DNA of 64,000 nucleotides. Source: Epiperipatus broadwayi. Its lineage: Eukaryota; Onychophora; Udeonychophora; Euonychophora; Peripatidae. Below are positions 1 to 12,922 of the stretch, piece by piece; within the stretch, counting starts at the first letter, position 1, and the number at the start of each line of letters is the position of its first letter. The stretch is taken from assembly GCA_028023455.1 (NCBI GenBank), contig JAQFVV010006238.1, positions 7,512,572 to 7,576,571 of the forward strand. Direction: 5' to 3'. Under the pieces are notes generated by a model. It made no database searches. It worked only from the letters and a program-made list of their open reading frames with translations, and was not told the origin of the DNA. The position numbers and the translations under genes were made by a program.

Positions 1-388
1 TCCCAACCCTATGCCTGTGGGCACCATGGTGCCCATAGACCATTTTACGTGTGCCCGCCGCTATCCAAACACGATAAAAAATTATTCATCTGATACAAAT
101 AAATTTAATTTTTAAAATTTCTTATAAATTATTGTATTATATTGTAATCAAATTGTAGGGCATACTATACTTTTACAGCGTAAAAATATAAACATCAATT
201 ATATGTTAAAATTTTATTTTTGAAATAAATATTTTTTTGTACATTATGTGTATTATAAACAATATCCAACTATAAATTTACATTGAAAAAATAAATCATG
301 CCCACCATCTGGTTGAAAAAAATGGTGCCCGCCACCTGACCAGTATTATAGAATGTGCTCTTAAGTGCAAAAAGGTTGGGGACCCCTG
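1..388. mobile_element. hAT-like MITE, left terminus cut by window edge
   Basis: The right end closes with GGTTGGGGACCCCTG (374-388), whose reverse complement is the typical start of many hAT-family terminal repeats. The window opens with TCCCAACC followed by GTGGGCACCATGGTGCCC, which matches the reverse complement of the right end (a GGGCACCATTT block at about 318-332), so both terminal inverted repeats are seen, the left missing roughly its first 6-8 bases. The interior is AT-rich with no reading frame, so this is a non-autonomous copy. ATATAATG at 389-396 would be the 8-bp target duplication, but its partner lies outside the window. Confidence 0.65.
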
Positions 389-396
389 ATATAATG

Positions 397-1600
397 TATA
401 TGAATGGTTGGGAGTGCAGGTTGTAATATATATATGCATTTTATATTTTTTGTCATTGAATTAATTGTGTATTAAGAAGATATAATATGGTTTATTATGT
501 TTATTTTTTTACATTAATACCAGTATGTGCATATATTTCTGCACACACATGTATGTCAAATCAGTCATTAATTATGCATTATAAAAGTGAATCTCATTAA
601 TATGTTTATGGAAATTTTAAGTATATTCATAAATTATTATACTGCACAGTTGAGTTTTATGTATATCTATTATGAGGTATTCATAAGTCACAATGTGATT
701 TCTTATTGTATTAATAAAATCAGAATGCAGAATTAATATTTATTGCATACTCAATGGACTTTAATTTCATTATATTGATTCTAATTAATAAATTTATATT
801 TCATTGTTTAAAATCATTTCAATGAATTTATTTAATAGTAAAATAGTATAAATTATTATATGTTGTATTATATCTCTTGTTTATTGTAATAGTTAAAGAG
901 TTTTTGATTTATTCAGTAAACTAAACCCCATTACAACCTCAATCTAGTGAGAACAAAAATGGACACACCTCCCATATGTACCAAAAGTGGTTTAAAAATT
1001 AAAAAAGCATTTGTTCTGATAATATAAGTATTCATTCTTTTCCTTCACTAAATAAACTGATAATTTGAAAGATAAATGGACTAAGGAAGTGGTTCATCAA
1101 ATAGTTTACAAAATCAAGTGCAACAAAGCCATCAGTAAATATGCATATTATGGAGAAACTAGGGCAAATTTTTCAACATGACTGACCCATATATAGCAAG
1201 CCAAAAAAAGTAGTGAATACTCTTTTATAGAACATAAACAACAATCAACTCATAAATTTGATCTGTCCAGGGCAAATGTCAATGGCACAGAGAGGGAGGA
1301 TAAAAAAGAAAGATCAAGGAGGCTTGGATAATAGCCAAGAATGAATTTGCTGTAAACAAAAAAAATATCAACATCCCCTTTTCAAAAAGTGGGTTCTCTG
1401 AAGAATTTTACATATATTTAAATAACAAACAATAAATTTAAATAATTAAATACAAAAATAGCCATTAAGTATAAATAAACACCATGTATAATAAAACCCA
1501 AAAAGAGCTATGATTATGATATAATTTATCAAAATCATGCTAAGCTTGAATAAAAGCCAAAATTTATAAATGTATGTCTTCCTTTTCTGTGTTAAATATC
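397..1600. other. AT-rich DNA without recognised feature
   Basis: No reading frame of substance, no inverted repeat and no tRNA-like box was found. The part from about 1080 could hold decayed 5' sequence of the RTE element that follows, but I could not align it to any conserved motif. Confidence 0.5.
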
Positions 1601-1620
1601 TGAACCTTTACATAGTTAAA

Positions 1621-2990
1621 ATTTTAGCAAAGTTATATACCAAATGTCCAAATGATAAAGATGTACAAGATGATTGGAAAAATGCAGTATTAATATTAAT
1701 ATTTAAAAAGGTGATAAAGAAGATATTAAAAATTACAGACCTATCAGTCTTTTATCAGTTTTATACAAAATTTTTACCAAAATAATTACAACTCGTCTAC
1801 AGAGACAATTGGATTTCCACCAACCAAGGGAACAAGCTGGATTTAAAAGTGGTTTTAGTACAGTAGATCATATCCAGGTATTGAGAGAAATTATAGAAAT
1901 GACAAATGAATATGAGTTGCCGATATGCTTTGGATTTGTAGATTATAAAAAGGCATTTGATTCTATAAACATTTCTTCAGTGATTAAAGTCTTGGATCAT
2001 CAAGGTATACATTCAGGATATTGTCATATTTTAAAGAATATTTATAAAAATTCAACAGCAACAATTAGATTAGATAATGACCCTGGGAAAGTCAACATTG
2101 AGAAGGGTGTAAGACAGGGTGACTCCATATCTCCAAAACTTTTTACAGTAGTCCTGCAAGAAGTATTTTGTGGATGTTAAAGGAGTGAAAGTAAATAGAG
2201 ATTATTTAAGTTATTTAAATTTTGCAGATGTTATAGTTGTTTTTGCAAATAATGCTTTAGAGCTGCAGGAAATGATGCAGGAATTATCAAATGAAAGTAG
2301 AAAAGTAGGACTAAAGATAAATGTTAAAAAGACTAAAGTAATGTTTAATGGATTTTCTCATAATATGAAAATAAAGATTGATTATGATTAGTTAGAAGTT
2401 AACAGTTACAAATATCTTGGTTGGATTATTAATGCAGATGGAAATATGATGGATGAAATTAATCATAGAATTAAACTTGTTTGGAATGCTTTTGGTAGAA
2501 ATAACTTGATACTAAAAGTAAATATGCCTATGTGTTTGAAAATGAAGGTTTTTAATAAAGTTTTTTATCAGTTATTACTTATGAATCTGAGACTTGGACC
2601 CTTAAAGAGCAATACAAAGACTTCAGACCACTCAAAGAAGTATGAAGAGATGCATTTGGGAGTAACAAGAAGATATTGAAAATGCAATATATGGGTAAGA
2701 GAACAAACAGGTGTTACTGACCTCATTGAAAAAATTAAAAGATTGAAGTGGAGTTGGGCCTGTACATATTGTTAAAAGAGATGATAATAGATGGACAATT
2801 GAAATCTTAAACCGGATTCCAGGAGATTGTAAAAGACCCAGAACGAGACCAAATGTGAGATGGATGGATGAAATAAGAAAGTGTGCAGGGGTAATGTGGA
2901 AAAGAGAAGCTAAAGATTGGAGAAGATGGATTGAACTTGGAGAAAGCTTCATCCTGCAGTGTATTAATAATGGTTGTTGATGATGGTGAT
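1621..2990 (+). pseudogene. RTE-clade LINE reverse transcriptase, decayed
   Basis: Successive frames read as one reverse transcriptase. A frame change near 1710 leads into NYRPISLLSVLYKIFTKI, then FHQPREQAGF. Motif A is FGFVDYKKAFDSI (about 1931-1969), motif B is GVRQGDSISPKLFT (about 2107-2150), and motif C, normally YADD, is broken to FADVIVVF (about 2221-2244). The carboxy end reads RWMDEIRKCAGVMWKREAKD and ends in a GE-FIL-Q box near 2960. The order and the short 3' tail of TGATGATGG-like triplets are typical of RTE retrotransposons. Several frameshifts and in-frame stops plus the broken YADD make it inactive. No endonuclease domain was recognised upstream, so it is 5' truncated or eroded. 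Confidence 0.85.
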
Positions 2991-4879
2991 GATTTTATAA
3001 AAATAAATTTAAATAATTTTATTTTAAAAAATGGAAAAAATACTGCTTGAAAATACTATAATATTTTTTTTTCTTTTTTCAATGTAAGAAGAAAATTGGC
3101 ACTGTTTATCATTTTTGCATATGTTATATTAAGTAAAATATTGTTAAAATCAAGATTTCTCCCTGATTACCACCTATTAACTGAAACTATAAAGTAAAAT
3201 TACCGTGTTAATTAATAAGAAACTCAATTCAAATAACAATTTTACAAAGTTCAACTAGAAAAGATTAGTGGGCAAACTCTGAAACATATTGTGAGGCACA
3301 AAAAAAAAGATTAATACTGTTAAAATATAAAATCTCAACATATGATTTTTACATATTACGTTGTTATATCTCGACTTACCTTCAACTAATGGAGTAGTTC
3401 AAATTCCATTCTATCTAAAAATTCATCACCTTAGACAAATAGTCATATGAGTAGATAAAATACATCCAATAGCAGAAATAATCCAATGAGTGATGATCTT
3501 TAGTAAATCTGATTGATTTTATTGAGAATGGGTATCTGGCTACAAATAGGCAGTGCAGCTGGAAGTTAAGAGAGTCAACAACAAAGTACTGTCAGAGCTG
3601 AGTGGTAATATGCTATTGTCTACTATATGGCTAAAACTATGAGGAAGGTTTATGCTAGAACTAGAAGCTGCTTGAATGTAAACTAGATATAAGGCAAACT
3701 GCCACAGAACAGTTGGAAGTATTACCGTATCTACACATGAGCAAGCTGTCATGGTACTACTGAAACTGTTAGGTAATCTTAGAAGAGCATACAAAGTCTT
3801 TACATTAATAGCTGCATGGTGACAAAATATTATACCTGAGTCAGCATATTAGGTGTACGGTATAGCAATGTCTTGTATACATTTGTAAATATATTGTATA
3901 TATGCATTAATAAAATATTAATCATACTTATATGAGTCTGTGTTTATTACATTTACATACAAACACAACATATGTGAAATAAAATTAATGCAGTGAAATT
4001 TAATAGTTGACAAACAATAGTTCATACTGTTATCTCAGGCTTTGTAGAACTGACCATTTGCATTGAAAAAGATCATCTTATTAGTTGCTTTTAGACAAAC
4101 CATAATTTCTAATCAATGAATGCAATGTAGATTGTTAATTTTTATAATTTGAAATTGTAATTGGCTATTTGCAGAAATCTTCAATTTTTAAAAACATGAT
4201 AAATAATTTATTTACACACTAAACAGGACAAGTCATTTAAAGTTCATTGTAATAGTCTGAAAAATATTCTATGAATATGCTATTTATTGAATTTAAAAAA
4301 TAATTAAATGTCTTTATTACTCAGGCATTCATAAGATGTTTAGCATCAGAATTAGCAGATCTGGTCAACATCTATGGACCATAAACTTGAGAACCTGCCA
4401 ATCTATTATACCAAAATCTTGCAGGTCATTAATTTAACTTTGTATGTTAATATATTTTATACTATGGCTGTTTAAGTAAATAAAATAAAATTAATATATT
4501 CTTTCACCCTCATACCATCTAGTGTAATCTTTAAGAATCAATAGATGTCAGATGGTAATGCTTAATATATCATTATTCATTGCTGTCATATCCAAATGTG
4601 CCTTCTAGTTTATGGCTTTCATCAATGAGGATATTTTTGGATTTTTTATTATTATTGAATAGTGCATTTGAACCTTTTTGGCTCTAGTGGACTCTTTTTC
4701 AGCAGCCATTTTTTATCTTTTCTCATACAATAAATATGTAGGTCCAAAATAAAACTTCTTGATATTTTTCAATCCAAGTTTCTTTGCCTGCATAGTTATA
4801 TAAGCATGAAACCAGTTCAGATTCTATATATTAAAATGACTTTATTTTTTAATTACCATAGACTCCTTTATTATTTGAC
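2991..4879. other. Mostly unannotated AT-rich DNA
   Basis: No repeat family or gene recognised. The stretch 3540-3800 is less AT-rich and holds an 84-codon open frame on the minus strand with no recognisable motif; on the plus strand an AATAAA lies at about 3909. I see no supporting splice sites. Confidence 0.4.
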
Positions 4880-4889
4880 CAGATTTATT

Positions 4890-5644
4890 TTACATGATCA
4901 CCATTTCTTATGCTAGCGCATTTGTTATTAACAAAGGCAAAATCCTCCATACAGTAGTGCCACCCAGTGCCAACCAGAGTAATCAATGGATGCCAAAGGC
5001 TTGTGCATAAAATCCCCATCTAGTGCCTACTCATCCAAAATCTCCAGACTAGTTTCTGGTTTGTGGCCTTTGTCAGTCTGGGGATATTGGATGAGTAGGC
5101 AGTAGATGGGGATTTTATGCAAAAGCCTCTGGCATCCATTGATTACTCTGGTTGGCACTGGGTGCACTACTGTATGAAGAGTTTTGCCTTTGTTAATAAC
5201 AGATGTGCTAGCATAAAAAATGGTGATCATGTGATACTTAGTGGTTTAACATCAATCCTGCCTAATAGGATAATGGTGACTATGGTTGTTAAAAAGCCAA
5301 AGACACCAAAATGTATGGATACTGAACTGAGTTCAGACCCATATAACTATATAAGCTATTGAGCTTAGATTGAAAATATTATTGTTTTCAATTTTATTCT
5401 CATGGTTTTGTAGTTAAGTAGAGATAAAAGGAGGCTGCTGGAGGGTTGCATTAGATCCTAAGATCTAGATGCAGTGCTCTCAGATTCAAAGCTCCTCACT
5501 GATGAAGGCCACAAGCCAGAAACTAGTCTGGGGATATTGGATGAGTAGGCACTAGATGGGGATTTTATGCACAAGCCTCTAGCATCCATTGATTACTCTG
5601 CTTGGCCCTGAGTGGCACTACTATATGGAGAGTTTTGTCTTTGT
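4890..5644 (-). mobile_element. FB1 palindromic retro-like element, near full length
   Basis: CAGATTTATT at 4880-4889 is repeated at 5645-5654 and is read as a target duplication. Inside, 4890-5250 is a hairpin: ACATGATCACCATTTCTTATG at the left returns inverted as the end near 5235. It is followed by a unique internal part (5250-5440) and a further half arm (5440-5644). The left end is the complete terminus (ATCACATGATCACC type), and the right end stops inside the arm after GAGAGTTTTGTC, so it is 5' truncated if transcribed leftward. Each arm carries the CTGAYRA - stem - GAAAC signature, best at 5499-5523, with a GGC/GCC stem around CACAA. No protein is encoded. Confidence 0.75.
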
Positions 5645-5935
5645 CAGATTTATTATTGATAAATACAGTAAATATGAAAAAGATATATGTGAAGATGGTT
5701 ATCTGATCCAATTTATGAGTGCTGAAATGCAAACATTTGTCTTTTATTTTGTCTTTAGTCGTACTTTTTTGTAAAATATATGTAGTAGTGTGGAGGTATA
5801 AAACCATGTGATGTCTTGTAAATCATGTGACGTCTCAATAATTTTGGAATAAAATTAATATAGGAAAAATGAGTTATTACCATTCAGTTGGTTACTCTGC
5901 TGTTATAGTAGTCTATTTTAAATTGTTACATTTTT

Positions 5936-6025
5936 TTTATGTGTCAAAACGTCGGTCGGGAAGCGAACCCCAGGACAACTGCTTGTAAGGCGGCTGTGCT
6001 AACCATTCGGCCACCAAGGCTTGAC
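5936..6025 (-). mobile_element. tRNA-derived SINE
   Basis: Read on the minus strand it has a Pol III A box (TGGCCGAATGG) and B box (GGTTCGCTTCC) with tRNA-like spacing, then GACGTTTTGACACATA and an A-rich tail. The insertion is flanked by a perfect 15-bp duplication, AATTGTTACATTTTT, at 5921-5935 and 6026-6040. Near-intact boxes and a perfect duplication suggest a fairly young copy. The head resembles leucine/serine-type tRNA A boxes, but the tRNA of origin is not certain. Confidence 0.9.
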
Positions 6026-6040
6026 AATTGTTACATTTTT

Positions 6041-7383
6041 ATTTACCACTGTCAAACTTACGCCACTCACAACTTTGACACCATCCATCTCAGATAAATA
6101 CAATAATGATTATTACTAATCATTTTCTAAACTAGAGATTATCAAGTAACAGTAAAATATTATATATATATGCTATTAAATTTTTATAATGTTTTATAAT
6201 GTAAGGTATTATTAAATTAATGTTTATCTGCAGTACCGTAATTAATTTTTTTTTCTATTGTTCTTTAAAAAACCACTAAATGTGACAAGTTTTTATAGTA
6301 GCTGTTAGCATTTTCCTTCTAATAACACAAAGCCAATATGTTCTCTATTGTCACCTTTGTCTTGCTTTTATTTCTAAGTTTGAATACATAAAAAGTGCTG
6401 ATAATTTCAAATTATAATTTTTATAGTTAAACAAAAAGCGGACTTTTTTTTTTTTTGGTTTAAATATATTTTTAAAAGCATAAAACGTTTCTACGAAGAA
6501 TAATTGAGTCAATTTACTGTCATTTGCATAATTAATTTTATTATCAATTTTTTAATCTAATTTTATTATCAAAAAATTTACTATTTTAAATTTTCATCTG
6601 AAATATAAAGGTGGAAAAAAAAAACCTGAAAATTTTAATTTATACAAAAAAAAATTTAAACTAATGCATTTTATTTTAACTATTAAAGATGTTTTGGGGT
6701 TCTATTTCTTCTCTTTTTTTTTCCAAAATCGTTGTTACATTTTAATATAAATTATATATATAAAAAAAAACATTAAAATGTTTGAGACTTTTCCTTTTAT
6801 TTATTTATTTATGTTTTTAAAAAGTACAAATTTGTTTTTATTTATATATAATTCTCAATTTGAAAAAGAAACTAAAAAGCAGATAAAAACATACGTAAAA
6901 AAAAAATCAAATGATTTATTGTTGAGGAATTTATAACCCTAAAACCGTAGGCGACGAAGGTGGGATGCGATCCATGCACTTTCAGATTCCAAGTCTTCCA
7001 TTCAATTTTTTTAAAAAAGTAATAAAAGTGTCCCATTCCACCACTGCATCAAATGTGCCGAAGTGGATTTTGAAGCCAGTGACACAGAATTGGCAGTAAA
7101 AATTCTCAACATTGATTTTTCTATTTTATGACTTATAGTTTCATCCCCGACTCCAACACATTTATTTATTTATAATGGATAGTTAATATAATAAGTATAT
7201 ATACGAATATAACTAAATTATTAACACACTATAGTATAAAAAGATGTAGTTATGTTAATTATTAAATCAAACAATACAAAGAAACGATAAAGATAAAAGA
7301 GCAAATAAAGAGGGAGAAAATCAAATATAATTAAAAAAATCAAATATGATTTAAGAAATTTAAATTATCATTCTAGAATTTTT

Positions 7384-7389
<6 letters not shown>
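6041..7389. other. AT-rich DNA, possible degraded SINE head
   Basis: Homopolymer-rich sequence without genes. The minus strand of about 6940-7010 contains GGATCGCATCCCACC, a plausible B-box relic, preceded by tRNA-like sequence, so a decayed tRNA SINE may lie here; no target duplication was found. The rest is AT-rich with nothing recognisable. Confidence 0.35.

Positions 7390-7454
<65 letters not shown>
7390..7454. repeat. poly(A) run followed by (AAT)n
   Basis: About 31 consecutive A residues are followed by roughly eleven AAT units. This could be the tail of an unrecognised retroposon on the plus strand, since such tails seed AAT expansions, but no element body was recognised immediately upstream. 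Confidence 0.9.
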
Positions 7455-7455
<1 letters not shown>

Positions 7456-7947
7456 CAAGAGAATAAAAAGTTAAGGTATTTTATAGAATCTGTAATATGG
7501 AAATTCGTTTTGTGAAAAAAATCTTGCAAACAATATGGCTGACTATTGTATTTAAGATTTCCTTTTGATTAATTTTTTTAATATGATTATAAAAAAAAAA
7601 CAAAAAAAATACACAAAACTACAAATGATTGTAATTAAACAAAATTTAATATATGTGCAAAATGAAAAGATTGTGAAAGAAAGCATAATAAATGGGTGTT
7701 ACAAATGTGAGTTTTTCATGTCGATGGGCAGAACCCCTTAATAGTTTGCACCATGACCACAAATGTATCTTGATCTTTATACATTCGGTGCTACATAACT
7801 TTTTCTAAATAGAAATCGATGTGTCATTGGAAAATGTCAAATTTTAATTATTTTGGGTAAATTTTTACAAAAAAAAAAACCAAAGTACAAGTTCAACAAA
7901 ACTATTATATTAAATATAAGAAAATGCCATCAAATAATGCTAACAAT

Positions 7948-8056
7948 TGTCTTGCATTGGTGGTCAAGAGGTCAGCGTGACTGCCTTGCACTTGCAGGCA
8001 GATGCCCAGGTTGTGGGTTCGTGTCCCGGCTGATGCTATGACATTTAAAAAAAAAT
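7948..8056 (+). mobile_element. tRNA-derived SINE
   Basis: A box TGGTCAAGAGG and B box GGTTCGTGTCC are correctly spaced, followed by CGGCTGATGCTATGACATTT and an A tail. The element is flanked by a perfect 15-bp duplication, AATAATGCTAACAAT, at 7933-7947 and 8057-8071. Its 3' part (TGATGCTATGRCA) matches the copies at 23.0 and 47.4 kb, so these three form one family, while the 5.9-kb copy has a different tail. Confidence 0.92.
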
Positions 8057-8071
8057 AATAATGCTAACAAT

Positions 8072-10249
8072 GTTCTACAATGTTCTTACATTTATATGCT
8101 ATTGTATACATAAAAATTATGAATTATATGTGTGAATGGAATTTAGAAGACATTTAATAATATTTCTTAAAGTTATCAGTAACTTATAATTGTTTTTGTA
8201 AGATTGCTAAATTTTAACGAGTAACACATGGTCAGTAAAATATTTTTGAAAAAATAAACAAATATTTGAGGCCACTGAATATGGATAATTAAAAAAAATT
8301 GCATGGTAAACTTCCTATATTACAGATTCTACAAAAGTATCAAAACTAATGTAAAATAAAATTATATTTATCTAAATAAAATAAATTTCAAAATGAGGTT
8401 CTTTTATAAAATAGTTGTATGAAAAAATATATTTTTTGCTAAAACATCCATCACATATGCCTTATTATATTGAGTTACTTGTATTTTATTTCAAAGTGAA
8501 AATGAAGTATCCTTGGTATTTAGTTAATGTTATTTTTAATTTTCAACTATACAGAAAGCACTTCTGATTTTTGTAACATTTCCTAGCTATCGCTGACATA
8601 ACTTTTTCTGACTCTTAACTTCAGTGGTCTGACTTTCCTCTGTGGTCTGATTCAACACTCCTATCTAAGACAGTATTTAAACATAAAGTACAACTTTTGC
8701 GGTTGCTAATTTTTTATATTGTACAATTATTGTTTGCTTTGACTTATGATTTTGATAAATATAATGCCATAATATCAATTCTCAGTGGTATCTAATTCTT
8801 GCAAGAACATTGTGAAATGCAAACATATTTACACAAACATCATGAATTAGATTATAGTTATTTACATTTAACATTATGATTTTATGCAGTGAAAAAAGCT
8901 ACTAAATGTTCAAAGAATTGATTTTCTTCTAAAAAAAGTTTTAAAAAAATCAAATAGGGTCAACTAAGTTTAATTTCACCCTGCCACTTAATCTAAAAAT
9001 ATCACTTGACCTTCAAATCACCAACAAGACAAGTATATATATTTTCTATAGCTGAAATAATGGTTCAAGTTTCCAGTTGTCAGGGCATGTCTTAACACAG
9101 GCATAGAGATTCAGTTGTTTATTACTCTGGCTTACCTGAAAAATAAAGATTGGTTGAAAAATAGATGCATAATGAGAGTGATCTATATTTCTGCAAAAGT
9201 GAATGGTTGACAATCCAGTAGAGTTCGGATACATAATGCAATGATAAAAACAAAGCCTAAAAACTGTCTCAATCTTATTTTTAAACTTTCAAGGTTGTGG
9301 CAAGGAATCAGCTGAGTTTAATAATCTTCATGCAGTATATTTAGATTCCACATTGATAATAATATTAGACAAGTAAAAGATTGTATATCTCTTTTGCATC
9401 TATGGAATAATATATGTCCATATGACCCATGAAATTTTTAAAAAATACTGAAATGATACATATGTAAAAATAATCAGATAGATAAGTATTTTCATTGGTG
9501 GATTTACTGAAAATATGAATAGATAAGATTATAAAATATAATTTATAAAATCAGCATATTAATTTTGTTTTTCTCTAAAAATAGCTATTTTTGTGCACTC
9601 TTTCACACCTAATGTGTTAGATATGTCCTGTAAATTACATTTGTAAAATAATACGATCAATAAATGTTTTTGTTGAAGGATTTACTGAAAATAAGAATAG
9701 GTAAGATTATAAAATATAATTAATAAAATCAGTGTAATAATTTTGTTTTCCTCCTAAAAAAATTCGGTTTTTGTACAGATGGGGCACATGTGTTCCACTA
9801 GTTACTAAAGAAATGGCACAATTGTCATGAAAAAAATGAAGAACTCTCATAACATATTCTTTTTGTAATATTGCTTTGTGTTTAGATTGTTTGCATACAT
9901 AATTTGAATTTTCAATAAATATTTTCAAATATAATTTTGTTTTGCCCATGTATGCATGGGTGAATTATAAACCTAATGGGATATATTTGTCTCATGACAT
10001 TTTTTCTCCAAAATTTGAAATCAAAATAATTTAAAATTTTGTAGATATAACTTTAAAATATATATTAACTGAAAATTTTAGTTAAAATATAAAATGCATG
10101 AAAATTAAAGTAGGCAAGAAAGGGATATGTACCACGTTATCTAGAAATTAATAGCTAATTAGGAGATTATTTTAGTTTGTTATGTATTGTTTTTTCTCTA
10201 CTTCAGTCATGAATCTAAGATAACAGATTGGGAAGCTAAACTTTACTCT
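8072..10249. other. Unannotated AT-rich DNA with one old duplication
   Basis: The only structure found is a diverged direct repeat: about 75 bases at 9498-9571 recur at 9675-9751, both starting GGATTTACTGAAAATA. The offset of 177 suggests a decayed tandem duplication. No gene, tRNA box or palindrome recognised. Confidence 0.5.
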
Positions 10250-10767
<518 letters not shown>

Positions 10768-11688
10768 AAGGTAAGTAATAAACTAAGTACATCGATTTCT
10801 CAAATGCTAACACAACACAAAACATATTTATATATATTTTTATCTTCCTATAATTCCATTTTATATTCCACTTATCTTTAATATAAATCAAGTTTACTAC
10901 TAAAAACAGATTGGGAGATTTTCAACGATAATTAATATGACTAAATGATAAAATGTAAGCAATGATAAAAATATTACATAATTAATTTCTACCATTTTGA
11001 GCAATTTAATCTAGAACTGGTTAATGCATAATTTATTTTAATGCGTAATGAGAGTTTTATAAATCTCTCTATAGTACTTTTTAAAAAAACTTTCATCTTA
11101 CATTGACGAATATCATCTATTTGGCCATTGATATTTTTAGAAATAATGCTTGATAATGATAATAATTTGGAAAAAGTATTTAATCATGAATTATGAAATT
11201 ATTACAGTGATTTTATTACACAAGGCATAATAAACAAACATATCATAGCCATTGCATATAAACATTTGGTATTATGACCACCAGCTACAATTATAAATAA
11301 CAAACCTTTTTTACTAACACTTATATAATAAAATGAATTCAAATTCATTAAGATGTAACTCCATAACATCATACACCTACATTTATATTAACACTTATTA
11401 ATATTTCCAAGATCATGTATGTTCACTTTACTCTAGGGTTAAGAATAATACCATGAAACCTCCTAATCTTCATAATAACCAATATCTGGCTCTTGTCTTT
11501 ATTTAAAGTTAGAAATAATGCACTTGTATATGTAGGGGCCATTTTCTAAAGTTTCAAACTCAGGCTAATTTGTTTGCATAGGTATATGGATATGATATCA
11601 TAACATTAAAGTACTATTTCATTTTTAAAAAATCAGATTTTTGACATATATATTGTAAGAATTAAAGAATGATTGCTAAATGCATAAG
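10768..11688. other. AT-rich DNA, nothing recognised
   Basis: No reading frame, inverted repeat or family member was found here. Confidence 0.5.
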
Positions 11689-11702
11689 TATACTAATTCT
11701 TT

Positions 11703-11996
11703 AAATACAATTTAGCCAAACCGCTCCAAACACTTTTTAGCAAAACTTTTTATTTGTACATATATATATATACACTTACATTTCGACTTATCCACAGTCT
11801 TCTTCAGAGCAAGTTGATTTTGATCTTCTAAATAAAAAAAAAAGAACTTGCTCTGAAGAAGACTGCAGGTCAGTCGAAACTAGGTGTATATATATGTACA
11901 AATAAAGAGTTTTGAAAAAAAGGGTTTGAAGTGGTTTGAATAAATTGTATTTATAGGATATTACAGCAAAAATAAAGAAAAGTGTGATTTTGGTAA
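11703..11996 (+). mobile_element. FB6 palindromic element with 14-bp target duplication
   Basis: TATACTAATTCTTT at 11689-11702 is perfectly repeated at 11997-12010. Between them two arms face each other around a T/A-rich loop (about 11819-11850). Each arm holds, reading outward, TTGCTCTGAAGAAGACTG, a short hairpin loop, then GTCGAAAY, GTATATATATGTAC and AAATAAA, and ends in a TTTGGA-like segment. The right arm continues past the left arm's end (to 11996), so the right end is the complete terminus. No coding capacity. Confidence 0.8.
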
Positions 11997-12010
11997 TATA
12001 CTAATTCTTT

Positions 12011-12908
12011 TTTTGAACCTTAATTTTAATTGATGAACACAGAAGCTAAAAACTGATCAAAGTGGAGATAGGAAATTTTATAAGACATTATCATTTAGGA
12101 TCCATTAATTACTCAAATTTATAAAAGATGGCACTAGACTAGAGTGAAGATAATTCCTCTTGATTGCATATGAGTAAATACATGAATACATGTAATGTTG
12201 TTTTCCATGCTTACTAATACTATCTGTCATATACCAATGCAAAGAACCAGACAAAGACACTGCTCCAGCATGGGTTTGATCTTGAGAAAATTCTATTTGA
12301 TGGTCATTAAGATAAATAATCTAATCCAAACATTTACCCAGATAATGTGACAAATATTTTAAATAATTCAGGCTGAGTTTAAGTGTTAGGAAAAATAAAA
12401 TTAAAACATCTGAAATAAAAATTTAAATTTAAAACTTAAAAATATAAAACTGGAGGAAACAAGCAAAGCAATGCTGACACATACTCTGGGAATTTCACAT
12501 GGAAATCAATTAAAAGATATTTATTTTCAGATATTTCTTCTACATATAGAATTAAATATAAAAGTTTTTCTCCATTTTAAAAAAGATGTTTTTCAAATTT
12601 TAGAAATATAATAGAAAAAAAAATCTTCATGCTTGATTAAAAAGTATTTGTTTAAAAAATGGAATATGTAATAAAGATGTGATTTTTTTTTATCCCATTA
12701 GTACCTGATAGTGTTGTAAGTATACAGTGAAGTTGATGAATTTGTCAATTTGTGATTGTGTAAGGATGGATATCGTTTTTTTATATAGACTTACACTGTT
12801 ATGACATTTTAATGGCCATTTTTGAAAGACTTTTGCATATAAATTTAACTAATCATTAGATATCTGAAGTATTTTTTTATATTCTTAAGCCATTATTTAT
12901 CATGTAAG
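12011..12908. other. AT-rich DNA, nothing recognised
   Basis: No reading frame, inverted repeat or family member recognised. Confidence 0.45.
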
Positions 12909-12922
12909 TACTTTTCTAGTAA

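Noticed and set aside
2632-2952. 106-codon open frame on the minus strand
   Set aside because: It is antisense to the RTE carboxy-terminal region, which gives clear family motifs on the plus strand.
3540-3794. 84-codon open frame on the minus strand in a less AT-rich patch
   Set aside because: No recognisable domain, no splice sites, and composition alone is not evidence; left as unexplained.
5117-5362. 81-codon open frame
   Set aside because: Runs through an FB1 arm and internal part; other FB1 copies do not conserve it.
5499-5534. Calling the FB1 core a confirmed hammerhead ribozyme
   Set aside because: The base pair next to the catalytic core is an A-A mismatch and stem III would be minimal; reported only as hammerhead-like.
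5936-6025. True tRNA gene
   Set aside because: A and B boxes are present, but the acceptor stem does not close and there is a tail with flanking target duplication, so it is a SINE.
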